From: M55B112 sp040880545
Lineage (GTDB): Bacteria > Bacteroidota > Bacteroidia > Bacteroidales > GCA-2748055
NCBI GenBank assembly: GCA_040880545.1
Contig: JBBDIE010000021.1
Coordinates: forward strand, 1 to 7,822
Length of the DNA: 7,822 nt
Direction: 5' to 3'
Part shown: one piece after another, positions 1 through 6,768 of the stretch
Layout of the letters: every line of letters begins with the position of its first letter
Numbering within the stretch: the first letter of the stretch is position 1
Made by a program: the position numbers and the translations under genes
Notes under the pieces: generated by a model
The model's database searches: none
The model's input: only the letters and a program-made list of their open reading frames with translations
Told to the model about the DNA's origin: nothing

Positions 1-65
1 ATTCCTCATTAGTCTGTAGCACATCATCTACTGCGTTGGCTGCAGCTCGCAGTATGTTAATATGA
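1..65. other. Edge sequence downstream of metF, no gene assigned
   Basis: The 65 bases after the metF stop contain no hairpin with a T-tract, so no metF terminator is seen before the window ends. One minus-strand frame is open from position 82 (just after a TAG at 85-83) to the edge. It reads like protein (for example RAAANAVDDVLQTNEE), but it has no ATG and its only usual start is a GTG at 22-20. It could be the beginning of a gene continuing outside the window, or chance; 27 open codons is not significant on its own. Confidence 0.25.
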
Positions 66-1019
66 TCAAAAAACTTTGCTTGCTATCTTCCTGATATTAT
101 CCGAAATTCCTATCGTATAATAATGAATCGCCGGTACGCCGTTTTCCTTTAGCTCATTGGATTGTGCAATCGTCCATTCAATTCCCAGGGCCTTGGCCTC
201 TTCGTTGGTTTTGCATTTTCTGGCTTCAGCAAATAATGCATGCGGAATATCAATATGGAATACCCTGGGAAGTAATTCAAGGTCCTTCATTGTCGTAATC
301 GGTTTGATACCGGGCACAATGGGGATAGTAATGCCTGCCTCCCTGCAATGATCCCTGAAGGCAAGGAACTTACTGTTGTCGAAAAACATCTGCGTTACAA
401 TATATTCACCGCCAGCTTCCACTTTTTTCTTAAGCCAGTGCATGTCCTCTTCCATATTGGGCGATTCAAAATGCTTTTCGGGATAGCCGGCAATACCTAT
501 TGAAAAATTGGTAGGTTTGGGATTCTTCAGATCGGGTTCAAGGTATATTCCCCTGTTCATATCTTTGATTTGTTTCACCAGCTCATTGGTATGGTGGTGT
601 CCTCCTTCAACCGGTATGAAATCCCTGGTTCCCGGAGGTGGATCGCCCCTGAGAGCCAGAATGTTATTGAGACCGAGAAAATGCAGGTCGATGAGCAGAT
701 CCTCGGTTTCTTCCTTTGTAAAACCGCCACAAATGACATGCGGGACAACGGTCTGTCTGTATTTGTTCATGATGGAGGCAGCAATGGCAACTGTTCCCGG
801 CCTTTTGCTGACAACTTTTCGGGCTACCGAACCATCTGGTTGCTTTTGGAAAACTGCCTCCTGCTGATGAAAGGTAACATTAATATTAAGCGGATTGAAT
901 TCAATCAGCGGATCAATGGCATTATAAATGGTTTCCAGGGTCCTTCCCTTTCGGGGGGGGAGCAGTTCGAATGAAAAGAGCGTCTTTTTCGTATTGACTA
1001 ATTTATCGATCATTGTCAT
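66..1019 (-). CDS. metF: 5,10-methylenetetrahydrofolate reductase (MetF)
   Basis: FAD-dependent cytosolic enzyme reducing 5,10-methylene-THF to 5-methyl-THF, the methyl donor used by the adjacent MetH. The product is 317 aa from the ATG at 1019, normal for a bacterial MetF (a TIM-barrel flavoprotein). Visible family motifs are the N-terminal FSFELLPP segment with the conserved catalytic-region Glu, LALRGDPP in the middle (the Asp near the flavin), TQMFFDN, PGIKPI, and a C-terminal HYYTIG segment. The longest frame begins at a TTG at 1034. I prefer ATG 1019 (or ATG 1013, giving MIDKL), because family proteins start a few residues before the KTLFSFE segment and the TTG lies inside an inverted-repeat arm. 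It follows metH by about 85 nt with no terminator between them, so co-transcription is likely. Oddity: a run of eight C (960-953, sense strand) encodes the LPPR part of the N-terminal motif. Confidence 0.96.
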   Translation of the reverse strand: MTMIDKLVNTKKTLFSFELLPPRKGRTLETIYNAIDPLIEFNPLNINVTFHQQEAVFQKQPDGSVARKVVSKRPGTVAIAASIMNKYRQTVVPHVICGGFTKEETEDLLIDLHFLGLNNILALRGDPPPGTRDFIPVEGGHHHTNELVKQIKDMNRGIYLEPDLKNPKPTNFSIGIAGYPEKHFESPNMEEDMHWLKKKVEAGGEYIVTQMFFDNSKFLAFRDHCREAGITIPIVPGIKPITTMKDLELLPRVFHIDIPHALFAEARKCKTNEEAKALGIEWTIAQSNELKENGVPAIHYYTIGISDNIRKIASKVF

Positions 1020-1021
1020 AG

Positions 1022-1120
1022 TCTGAATATTCAAATTGTGGTTACGAAATTAATAAACTACCGCAAATATTGTATGTTCCGGGAATGTAGATTTTAGTTG
1101 TAATTTATTTGAAATTCAGA
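1022..1120 (-). repeat. Inverted repeat joining metH 3' end to metF start
   Basis: The arms at 1107-1120 (last metH codons and part of its stop) and 1022-1036 (immediately before the metF ATGs) are complementary over 14 base pairs with one bulged base: TCTGAATTTCAAAT against ATTTGAATATTCAGA, enclosing about 70 nt. The stem is AT-rich, so its stability is uncertain. If formed in the mRNA it would sequester the region just upstream of the metF start, and a ribosome finishing metH would open it. That arrangement suits translational coupling. The structure is seen; the role is inferred. Confidence 0.45.
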
Positions 1121-4100
1121 TTTGAGGCAAGTAATCTCTTCATGTTCTCCACATCCATTCCCTTTCTTACAGAATAATCTTCAACCTGGTCCTTTCCTAT
1201 TTTCCCCACAAAGAAATATTTCGATTGTGGATGCGCAAATACCAGTCCGCTTACGGAAGCTCCCGGGTACATTGAATAATTTTCCGTTAAGCTGATACCA
1301 TATTTTTCACAATTCAGAAGGTTGAACAGCGTTTCTTTCTCACTGTGTTCGGGACAGGCCGGATAACCGTGGGCCGGTCTGATTCCCAGGTATTTTTCCC
1401 TGAACAGATCATCAAGGGTCAACGATTCATCCGGTGCATAACCCCATGTCTCCTGACGGATTTTCACATGAAGTAGCTCAGTGAATGCTTCAGCCAGCCG
1501 GTCTGCCAAAACTTTGATCATAATGGCAGAATAGTCATCATTATTTTTCTGAAATTCGCTGATCTTTTCTTCAATACCCAGTCCGGCAGTTGCTGCAAAT
1601 GCTCCCAGGTAATCTTTGTGCCCCGAATCAACAGGTGCAATATAATCCGATAGTGCCAGGTTTGGAATTCCCTTATCCTTTTTTGTCTGATTACGTAAAT
1701 TAATGAAACTGGTCAGTTGTTGATCCCTTGATTCATTTCTAAAAAGGACAATATCATCTCCCACACTTCCAGCCGGATATATACCGTACACAGCATTGGC
1801 AGTCAGCCATTTTTCTTTGATGATCTGATCCAGCATTTCCCTGGCTTCATCGTATAGTTTTGTAGCTTCAACCCCCAGTACCGGATCTTTCAGTATATCG
1901 GGAAATTTACCCCTCAGTTCCCAGGTTACAAAGAAGAACATCCAGTTAATGTACGGGACGATCTCTTCGATTGGAAAGTTTTCAAGAACAAATGTCCCTG
2001 TTTTAGCCGGTACAACAGGAGGTTCCTGGTCCCAGTCAATACGCAGCCTGTTTTTTCGAGCCTCCTCCAGCGACAGGAACTCAACTTTACTTTCTGCCCC
2101 TTCGTAGGTTTTTCTCAGATCTGTATATTCCTGCTTAACATTCAATTTATAGGCTGCACCTTTTTCGGGAGAGAGCAGTTCATTTACAGCAGGAACACTT
2201 TTTGAAGCATCCTTGATGTGAATTACGGAGTTGGAATAACCGGGCTCGATCTTCACTGCTGTGTGGATCTTGGACGTAGTTGCACCACCAATTAGTAATG
2301 GTTGTTTCATTTTCCGGCGTTCCATCTCCCTGGCAACATTTACCATCTCCTCCAGTGAAGGAGTGATCAGGCCGGAGACGCCGATAACATCTGCTTTCTC
2401 CAATTCGGCGGTATCGAGTATCTTCTCCGTGGGTACCATTACACCCAGATCAATGATGTCATAGTTGTTGCAACCAAGAACTACGCCAACGATATTTTTC
2501 CCGATATCATGTACATCTCCCTTCACTGTCGCCAGTAATATTTTTCCTTTGGCATTGGAAACTCCTTCTGTGGCTTTCTCAGTTTCGATAAAAGGCAGCA
2601 GTACCGCCACTGATTTTTTCATTACCCTGGCGCTTTTAACTACTTGGGGAAGAAACATTTTTCCGGAACCAAACAGATCGCCAACAACGTTCATTCCAGC
2701 CATGAGCGGACCTTCAATTACCCGTAGTCCGGCACCTATTTTTTTGTGCGCCTCAAGTGTATCTTCCTCTATAAATTCAGTGATACCTTTGATCAATGCA
2801 TGCTTCAATCGTTCTTCAACGGTTCCCGTTCGCCATTCCTCCGTAGTTTTTTCTACCGCTTCAGATCCCTTGATATTTTCAGAAAAAGCCAGGATGCGCT
2901 CTGTGGCATCGCTACGACGGTTGAATATCAGATCCTCCACATGTTCGAGCAAATCCTTTGGTATTTCGTCGTATACCTGCAACATGGCCGGATTAACGAT
3001 GCCCATGTCCATCCCCGCTTTAATGGCATGGTAGAGAAATGAGGAATGAATGGCTTCCCTGACCACATCGTTTCCCCTGAAAGAGAATGAGAGGTTACTC
3101 ACACCGCCGCTTACTTTCGCATGGGGTAGATTGGCCTTGATCCATTTGACTGTTTTTATGAAATCCACCGCATAGTTATTGTGCTCCTCCATACCTGTAC
3201 CGATGGTAAGGATGTTGGGATCAAATATGATATCTTCAGGAGGAAAATTCACCTGTTCAGTGAGAATATTATAAGCTCGCTGGCAAATCTCAATACGACG
3301 TTCGTACGTGGCGGCCTGTCCCTCCTCATCGAATGCCATAACCACCACTGCTGCACCGTAATCCCTGACCTTCCGGGCCTGTTCAATGAAGGCTTCTTCA
3401 CCTTCCTTCATGCTGATGGAGTTAACAATGGATTTACCCTGAACACATTGCAGTCCGGCTTCAATGACTGACCACTTCGATGAATCTATCATAAATGGTA
3501 CCCGGGCAATATCGGGTTCAGACATCAACAGATTCAGAAATTTCACCATTTCAGCTTCAGCATCAAGCATGGCGTCATCAAGGTTGATATCCAGGACCTG
3601 GGCACCGTTTTCTACCTGGTGAACCGCGACGGCCAGTGCCTCTTCATATTTCTTCTCCCTGATAAGCCGGGCAAACTTCCTGCTGCCAGATACATTCAGC
3701 CGCTCTCCGATATTAATAAAATTGGATCCTTCAAAGGAGACCAGTGGCTCAAGTCCGCTTAGTTTAAATGACCGTTTAAATTCCGGTACTTCACGCACCT
3801 TGCTATTTGCGGCGAGTTCGGCAAAGGCACGTATGTGGTCTGGGGTGGTGCCGCAGCAACCTCCCACAATATTCACATAACCGGAATCAAGATATTCCTT
3901 GATATGTGCGGACATGATATCCGGGGTTTCATCGTATTCCCCGAAATGATTTGGCAGTCCGGCATTGGGATGTGCGCTTACAAAGAATGGTGCCTTATCG
4001 GCTATCTCTTTAACGTAGGGCCTCATCTCATGAGCTCCGAGGGAACAATTCAAACCCAACGACAATAGGTCAATATGTGAGACCGAATTGATAAATGCTT

Positions 4101-4782
4101 CCAGGGTTTGTCCGCTGAGGGTCCTGCCTGAAGCATCGGTAATGGTACCTGAAACCATCACCGGCAGTTTTATCTTCTTTTCAGCAAAAACTTCGTTGAG
4201 CGCAACCAGGGCAGCTTTTGCATTTAATGTGTCGAATATGGTTTCCACAAGGAAAATGTCCACACCACCTTCCAGCAACCCTGCCGCCTGTTCCTTGTAT
4301 GCCAGTTTCAAATCGTTAAAACTGGTGGCCCGGAATCCCGGATCATTCACGTCAGGGGACATGGATGCAGTTTTATTGGTCGGACCCATCGATCCCGCCA
4401 CGTACCTGGGTTTTTCCGGATTCTTCAATGTGAACTCATCGGCAATTTCCCTGGCCAGTTTTGCTGCACTGATATTAATGTCATTTACGGCAAATTCTGT
4501 ATTGTAATCGGATTGAGAAATTGAAGTGGCATTAAAGGTATTGGTTTCAATAATATCTGCACCGGCTTCAAGAAAGGCTTTGTGTATCTCCTTTATCGCA
4601 TCGGGCCGGGTAATGGAAAGCAGATCATTGTTTCCCATCAGGTTGTCCTGATGATCTGAAAATTGGTCGCCACGAAAATCTTCCTCGGTAAGTTTCAAAT
4701 CCTGGATCATGGTGGCCATTGCTCCGTCCAGAACCAATACTCTCTCTTTTAACAGATCTCTTATATCTGGTTTTTTTATCAT
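1105..4782 (-). CDS. metH: Cobalamin-dependent methionine synthase (MetH)
   Basis: Transfers a methyl group from 5-methyl-THF to homocysteine through methylcobalamin, giving methionine and THF in the cytosol. The product is 1225 aa, close to the 1227 aa of the E. coli enzyme, and all modules are present in order. The homocysteine/zinc domain (about 1-325) has zinc ligands Cys246 (GLNCSLG) and Cys309-Cys310 (GGCCGTTP). The pterin/folate domain (about 350-640) includes INIGERLNVSGSRKF. The helical cap and B12-binding domain (about 650-890) has DVHDIG, with cobalt-ligand His758, and SGLITPS. The C-terminal SAM-binding reactivation domain (about 900-1225) has RPAHGYPACPEH near 1135-1146. No key residue is missing and there is no frameshift. 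The ATG at 4782 starts a normal family N-terminus (LVLDGAMATMIQ). It lies 107 nt after metY, behind a terminator-like hairpin, so it may be expressed by readthrough, by its own promoter, or both. Confidence 0.98.
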   Translation of the reverse strand: MIKKPDIRDLLKERVLVLDGAMATMIQDLKLTEEDFRGDQFSDHQDNLMGNNDLLSITRPDAIKEIHKAFLEAGADIIETNTFNATSISQSDYNTEFAVNDINISAAKLAREIADEFTLKNPEKPRYVAGSMGPTNKTASMSPDVNDPGFRATSFNDLKLAYKEQAAGLLEGGVDIFLVETIFDTLNAKAALVALNEVFAEKKIKLPVMVSGTITDASGRTLSGQTLEAFINSVSHIDLLSLGLNCSLGAHEMRPYVKEIADKAPFFVSAHPNAGLPNHFGEYDETPDIMSAHIKEYLDSGYVNIVGGCCGTTPDHIRAFAELAANSKVREVPEFKRSFKLSGLEPLVSFEGSNFINIGERLNVSGSRKFARLIREKKYEEALAVAVHQVENGAQVLDINLDDAMLDAEAEMVKFLNLLMSEPDIARVPFMIDSSKWSVIEAGLQCVQGKSIVNSISMKEGEEAFIEQARKVRDYGAAVVVMAFDEEGQAATYERRIEICQRAYNILTEQVNFPPEDIIFDPNILTIGTGMEEHNNYAVDFIKTVKWIKANLPHAKVSGGVSNLSFSFRGNDVVREAIHSSFLYHAIKAGMDMGIVNPAMLQVYDEIPKDLLEHVEDLIFNRRSDATERILAFSENIKGSEAVEKTTEEWRTGTVEERLKHALIKGITEFIEEDTLEAHKKIGAGLRVIEGPLMAGMNVVGDLFGSGKMFLPQVVKSARVMKKSVAVLLPFIETEKATEGVSNAKGKILLATVKGDVHDIGKNIVGVVLGCNNYDIIDLGVMVPTEKILDTAELEKADVIGVSGLITPSLEEMVNVAREMERRKMKQPLLIGGATTSKIHTAVKIEPGYSNSVIHIKDASKSVPAVNELLSPEKGAAYKLNVKQEYTDLRKTYEGAESKVEFLSLEEARKNRLRIDWDQEPPVVPAKTGTFVLENFPIEEIVPYINWMFFFVTWELRGKFPDILKDPVLGVEATKLYDEAREMLDQIIKEKWLTANAVYGIYPAGSVGDDIVLFRNESRDQQLTSFINLRNQTKKDKGIPNLALSDYIAPVDSGHKDYLGAFAATAGLGIEEKISEFQKNNDDYSAIMIKVLADRLAEAFTELLHVKIRQETWGYAPDESLTLDDLFREKYLGIRPAHGYPACPEHSEKETLFNLLNCEKYGISLTENYSMYPGASVSGLVFAHPQSKYFFVGKIGKDQVEDYSVRKGMDVENMKRLLASNLNFK

Positions 4783-4799
4783 ATCGCTTTTTAAGATTG

Positions 4800-4807
4800 C
4801 AAAGGTA
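4800..4807 (-). promoter_or_regulatory. Possible -7 element for metH
   Basis: On the minus strand the octamer TACCTTTG matches the Bacteroidota -7 consensus TAnnTTTG and sits 17 nt before the metH ATG, just after the metY terminator. A good TTTG -33 partner at 19-20 nt is absent; that position falls within the terminator stem. It would give a very short 5' UTR. It is a weak candidate for metY-independent expression of metH and metF. Confidence 0.3.
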
Positions 4808-4812
4808 AGGAT

Positions 4813-4851
4813 AAAAATGCTCTGCTCACGGCAATATAACCATGAGCAGAG
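4813..4851 (-). terminator. Intrinsic terminator or attenuator between metY and metH
   Basis: On the minus strand, CTCTGCTCA pairs perfectly with TGAGCAGAG. Three further pairs (one a G-U wobble) extend the stem to 12 bp, closing an 8-nt loop (TTATATTG). The stem is followed by CATTTTTATCC, giving a short T5 tract. It begins 38 nt after the metY stop, as expected for a rho-independent terminator of metY. Because metH is on the same strand only 30 nt beyond the T-tract, partial readthrough would set the ratio of metY to metH/metF. Confidence 0.8.
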
Positions 4852-4889
4852 ACTGTTTCATCTATTTTAACATTTTCAGAAAAGGACCC

Positions 4890-6197
4890 TTATCCAAAAA
4901 TCTTTTTAAATGCCTGGTCAAAATCGGCAATGATATCATCAATATGCTCAAGGCCTACTGAAACCCTAAGCATATTGGGGAATACCCCGGCACTGATTTG
5001 CTCATCCTCGGATAACTGCTGATGGGTGGTTGCCGCAGGTTGAATGATCAGGGTCTTGGCATCTCCGACATTGGCAAGATGGCTGGTAAGTTCAAGTGAA
5101 TCGACCAGTTTCATGGCGTTTTCCTTGCCCCCTTTGACGGTGAACGATAAAACTCCGCCAGCTCCTTTTGGCAGATATTTTTTGGCCAGTGCATAGTGTT
5201 CACTGGATTCCAAACCGGGATATTTAACAGATTCCGCGTGTGGATGTTTTTCCAGCCATTGCGCCAGGGCAAGGGTGTTTTTTACATGACGCTCCATCCT
5301 TAATGATAAGGTTTCCAGCCCCTGGATATGCAGGAATGAATTAAACGGGCTCTGGTTGGTACCGATATCTCGTAAACTTTCAACGCGTGCCCTGATGATG
5401 AAGGCTATATTACCAAATGGCGAATCTGCACCAAATACTTCCCAGAACTTAATCCCGTGATAACCTTCAGCCGGTTCTGTGAATTGTGGGAATTTCCCAT
5501 TTCCCCAGTTAAAATTTCCGCCATCGACAATAACTCCGCCAATTGAGTTCCCATGGCCGCCGATCCATTTAGTGGAGGATTCAACTACGATATTGGCACC
5601 GTGTTCGATCGGACTGAACAGGTACCCGCAGGCACCAAAGGTATTGTCAACTATCAATGGAAGATCATACTTTTTAGCCAGGGCCGCAAATTTCTCAAAA
5701 TCAGGGACATTGAAACCCGGATTACCTATCGTTTCAATATAGATCCCTTTTGTGTTTTCATCGATCTTATTTTCGAAATCCTTCACATCCAGACTCTCTG
5801 TAAATTTTGCTTCCCAACCGAAATTTTTAAATGTTACTTTAAACTGGTTGAATGTTCCACCATAAAGGTAGGGGGAGGTGACAATATTTTTACCCGGAGA
5901 AAGTAGTGCGTTGAAAACCACGAATTGTGCCGCATGCCCCGATGCTGTTGTAAGGGCACCCACACCTCCCTGGAGCTCCGCCACGCGCTTCTCAAATACA
6001 TCATTGGTCGGATTCATGATCCTTGTGTAGATGTTGCCAAATTCCCGCAATGCAAACAGATCAGCTGCATGCTTGGAATTATTGAAGGTATAGGAAGTGG
6101 TTTGATAAATTGGTACTGCACGGGAATTGGTATCACTGTCAGGATGATGCCCTGCATGAATCTGTGCTGTTTCAAAGTGTTTAAACGTTTTACTCAT
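4890..6197 (-). CDS. metY: O-acetylhomoserine sulfhydrylase (PLP, Cys/Met metabolism family)
   Basis: Cytosolic PLP enzyme that joins O-acetyl-L-homoserine and sulfide to give homocysteine and acetate, directly supplying MetH. The product is 435 aa, the length usual for O-acetylhomoserine sulfhydrylases (about 420-440) and longer than the roughly 380-400 aa of cystathionine gamma-synthases and lyases. Residues that fit the family are YTRIMNPT with Tyr57 and Arg59 (PLP phosphate contacts from the neighbouring subunit), SGHAA near 86, VDNTF with Asp184 (pyridine-nitrogen partner), and SSTKWIGGHG with Lys210 as the Schiff-base lysine. The insert after the lysine (FNWGNGKFPQF, about 229-239) is also typical of MetY. 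The ATG at 6197 follows an A-rich stretch with no Shine-Dalgarno, normal for Bacteroidota. It is the first full enzyme gene behind the SAM-I riboswitch. Exact substrate preference (acetyl against succinyl homoserine) is assigned by family resemblance only. Confidence 0.93.
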   Translation of the reverse strand: MSKTFKHFETAQIHAGHHPDSDTNSRAVPIYQTTSYTFNNSKHAADLFALREFGNIYTRIMNPTNDVFEKRVAELQGGVGALTTASGHAAQFVVFNALLSPGKNIVTSPYLYGGTFNQFKVTFKNFGWEAKFTESLDVKDFENKIDENTKGIYIETIGNPGFNVPDFEKFAALAKKYDLPLIVDNTFGACGYLFSPIEHGANIVVESSTKWIGGHGNSIGGVIVDGGNFNWGNGKFPQFTEPAEGYHGIKFWEVFGADSPFGNIAFIIRARVESLRDIGTNQSPFNSFLHIQGLETLSLRMERHVKNTLALAQWLEKHPHAESVKYPGLESSEHYALAKKYLPKGAGGVLSFTVKGGKENAMKLVDSLELTSHLANVGDAKTLIIQPAATTHQQLSEDEQISAGVFPNMLRVSVGLEHIDDIIADFDQAFKKIFG

Positions 6198-6246
6198 GAT
6201 ATTTGTGTTTTATATTTATTTCAGATGATTATAATTTCTTGGTTTG

Positions 6247-6306
6247 CCAACCGTGTTATTCCACTGATACATTACCAGTTATAGGCTTAAATGATACACG
6301 GGTTGG
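6247..6306 (-). other. Long hairpin in the metY leader
   Basis: On the minus strand, CCAACCCGTGT (6306-6296) pairs with ACACGGTTGG (6256-6247) over 10 bp with one bulged C, around a loop of about 39 nt that holds a smaller ACTG/CAGT hairpin. No T-tract follows, so it is not an intrinsic terminator. It ends 49 nt before the metY ATG. It may be a structural element of the leader affecting metY translation or mRNA stability; no function is shown. Confidence 0.4.
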
Positions 6307-6344
6307 AAATATACAGAATGACTGATTGGTGTAAGTATCCGGAT

Positions 6345-6389
6345 CGAAACTTCTATACAACAAGAGCTTGTACGCTTACCGAAGTTTCG
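6345..6389 (-). other. Hairpin overlapping the end of the Met-rich small ORF
   Basis: A perfect 9-bp inverted repeat, CGAAACTTC (6389-6381) and GAAGTTTCG (6353-6345), encloses 27 nt with an inner TACAA/TTGTA stem. The 5' arm is the last codons of the small ORF (within Thr-Lys-Leu-Arg), and the stop codon 6378-6376 lies in the loop. A ribosome at the stop would prevent the stem from forming, whereas one stalled at the upstream Met codons would allow it. An alternative GTAAG (6379-6375)/CTTAC (6335-6331) pairing competes with it. No T-tract follows, so it is not a classical terminator. Confidence 0.5.
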
Positions 6390-6486
6390 TGGATCGCATG
6401 GACATAGGCATCATAGGCATGGTAAAATTACGCATGGAGGTTGGATCGTATGCCTGATCCCAATGTTCTAATGATAATTTTTTCAT
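6376..6486 (-). CDS. Methionine-rich 36-aa small ORF, candidate leader peptide
   Basis: An unrecognised small ORF inside the metY leader, from ATG 6486 to TAA 6376. Seven of 36 residues are Met, and six of those lie within codons 18-30, including the run NFTMPMMPMSMR. The N-terminus is MKKLSLEHWDQAYDP and the C-terminus is basic (STKLR). It has no signal peptide or membrane segment. The ATG is 14 nt after the 3' strand of riboswitch stem P1, in an A-rich context of the kind Bacteroidota use for initiation (...AAATCGAATGAAAAAA). Its final codons form one arm of a hairpin. Position, length and Met clustering before a methionine-biosynthesis gene resemble amino-acid-biosynthesis leader peptides, where scarcity of the cognate aminoacyl-tRNA stalls the ribosome. 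Alternatives are a functional microprotein conserved for its own sake, or a chance ORF. Translation is not proven. Confidence 0.55.
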   Translation of the reverse strand: MKKLSLEHWDQAYDPTSMRNFTMPMMPMSMRSTKLR

Positions 6487-6500
6487 TCGATTTACATTTT

Positions 6501-6607
6501 GTTATTATTTCCCTTTCGGGTTAGGTTTTGGCACCTTCATCGGTTTTGAATACCGGTGGGTTGCCAGGGGATCTCAGAGCCTAATCTCTTACCCCATTCT
6601 CAATAAC
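6501..6607 (-). ncRNA. SAM-I (S-box) riboswitch aptamer
   Basis: The aptamer binds S-adenosylmethionine and lowers expression of the genes that follow when SAM is plentiful. All parts of the SAM-I fold can be drawn. P1 is GTTATT (6607-6602) with AATAAC (6506-6501). P2 has a GGGG/CCCC outer stem, a kink-turn-like asymmetric internal loop (TAA against GAGAT) and AGAG/CTCT. The P2 loop TTAGG (6584-6580) forms the pseudoknot with CCTAA (6525-6521). P3 is closed by GGCA/TGCC, with the conserved GGCAACC and AAGGTGCCAA segments, and a distal CGGT/ACCG. P4 is CCC-GAAA-GGG (6520-6511). No terminator stem with a T-tract follows, so the expression platform is not the usual transcriptional one. The next element is the small Met-rich ORF, whose start may be the real control point. 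Confidence 0.95.
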
Positions 6608-6641
6608 TCGCACGGAAGTGATCCGTTTTGAATTGATGATG

Positions 6642-6673
6642 CAAATATATGCTGAAGAACATAACTTTGCAAA
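6642..6673 (-). promoter_or_regulatory. Bacteroidota-type promoter for the SAM-I leader
   Basis: On the minus strand, TTTG (6673-6670), a 20-nt spacer and TATATTTG (6649-6642) match the Bacteroidota primary-sigma consensus TTTG-N19/20-TAnnTTTG. The expected transcription start, near 6635, lies about 28 nt before the first base of riboswitch stem P1, exactly where a leader promoter should be. The match is read directly; activity is inferred. It implies a metY leader of roughly 440 nt. Confidence 0.75.
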
Positions 6674-6768
6674 TATTCATCAGATTTATTTCATTATACT
6701 ATTTGGAACGTGAAATGTATAATGCAGTAAGTGAGCAGTATACTGGCGTTATTAATTTATATTTCGCA

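Noticed and set aside
508..974. Plus-strand open frames antisense to metF
   Set aside because: They overlap each other in different frames and are explained by the metF coding strand.
1062..1069. AATATTTG as a metF -7 promoter element
   Set aside because: The first base departs from TAnnTTTG and there is no TTTG at the right spacing; metF is more simply read as co-transcribed with metH.
2465..3034. Plus-strand open frame of 189 codons inside metH
   Set aside because: It lies wholly antisense to well-conserved MetH domains, is low in complexity (Ser/Ile/Phe rich) and has no recognisable motif; it is a shadow of metH codon use.
6216..6272. 18-codon minus-strand ORF (ATG 6272 to TAA 6216) in the metY leader
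   Set aside because: It is very short, has no amino-acid bias, and overlaps the hairpin at 6247-6306; expected by chance in an AT-rich leader.
5925..6284. Plus-strand frame of 119 codons across the metY 5' end and leader
   Set aside because: It is antisense to the conserved MetY N-terminus, Cys/Ile rich and without family resemblance.
6440..6466. GGATC/GATCC hairpin within the small ORF as a riboswitch terminator
   Set aside because: The stem is only 5-8 bp with a bulge and no T-tract follows, so it does not meet the form of an intrinsic terminator; GATCC also recurs twice downstream, making the pairing ambiguous.
6731..6750. CAGTATACTG palindrome after the DUF3078 stop, as a terminator
   Set aside because: The stem is too short and has no T-tract on the minus strand.
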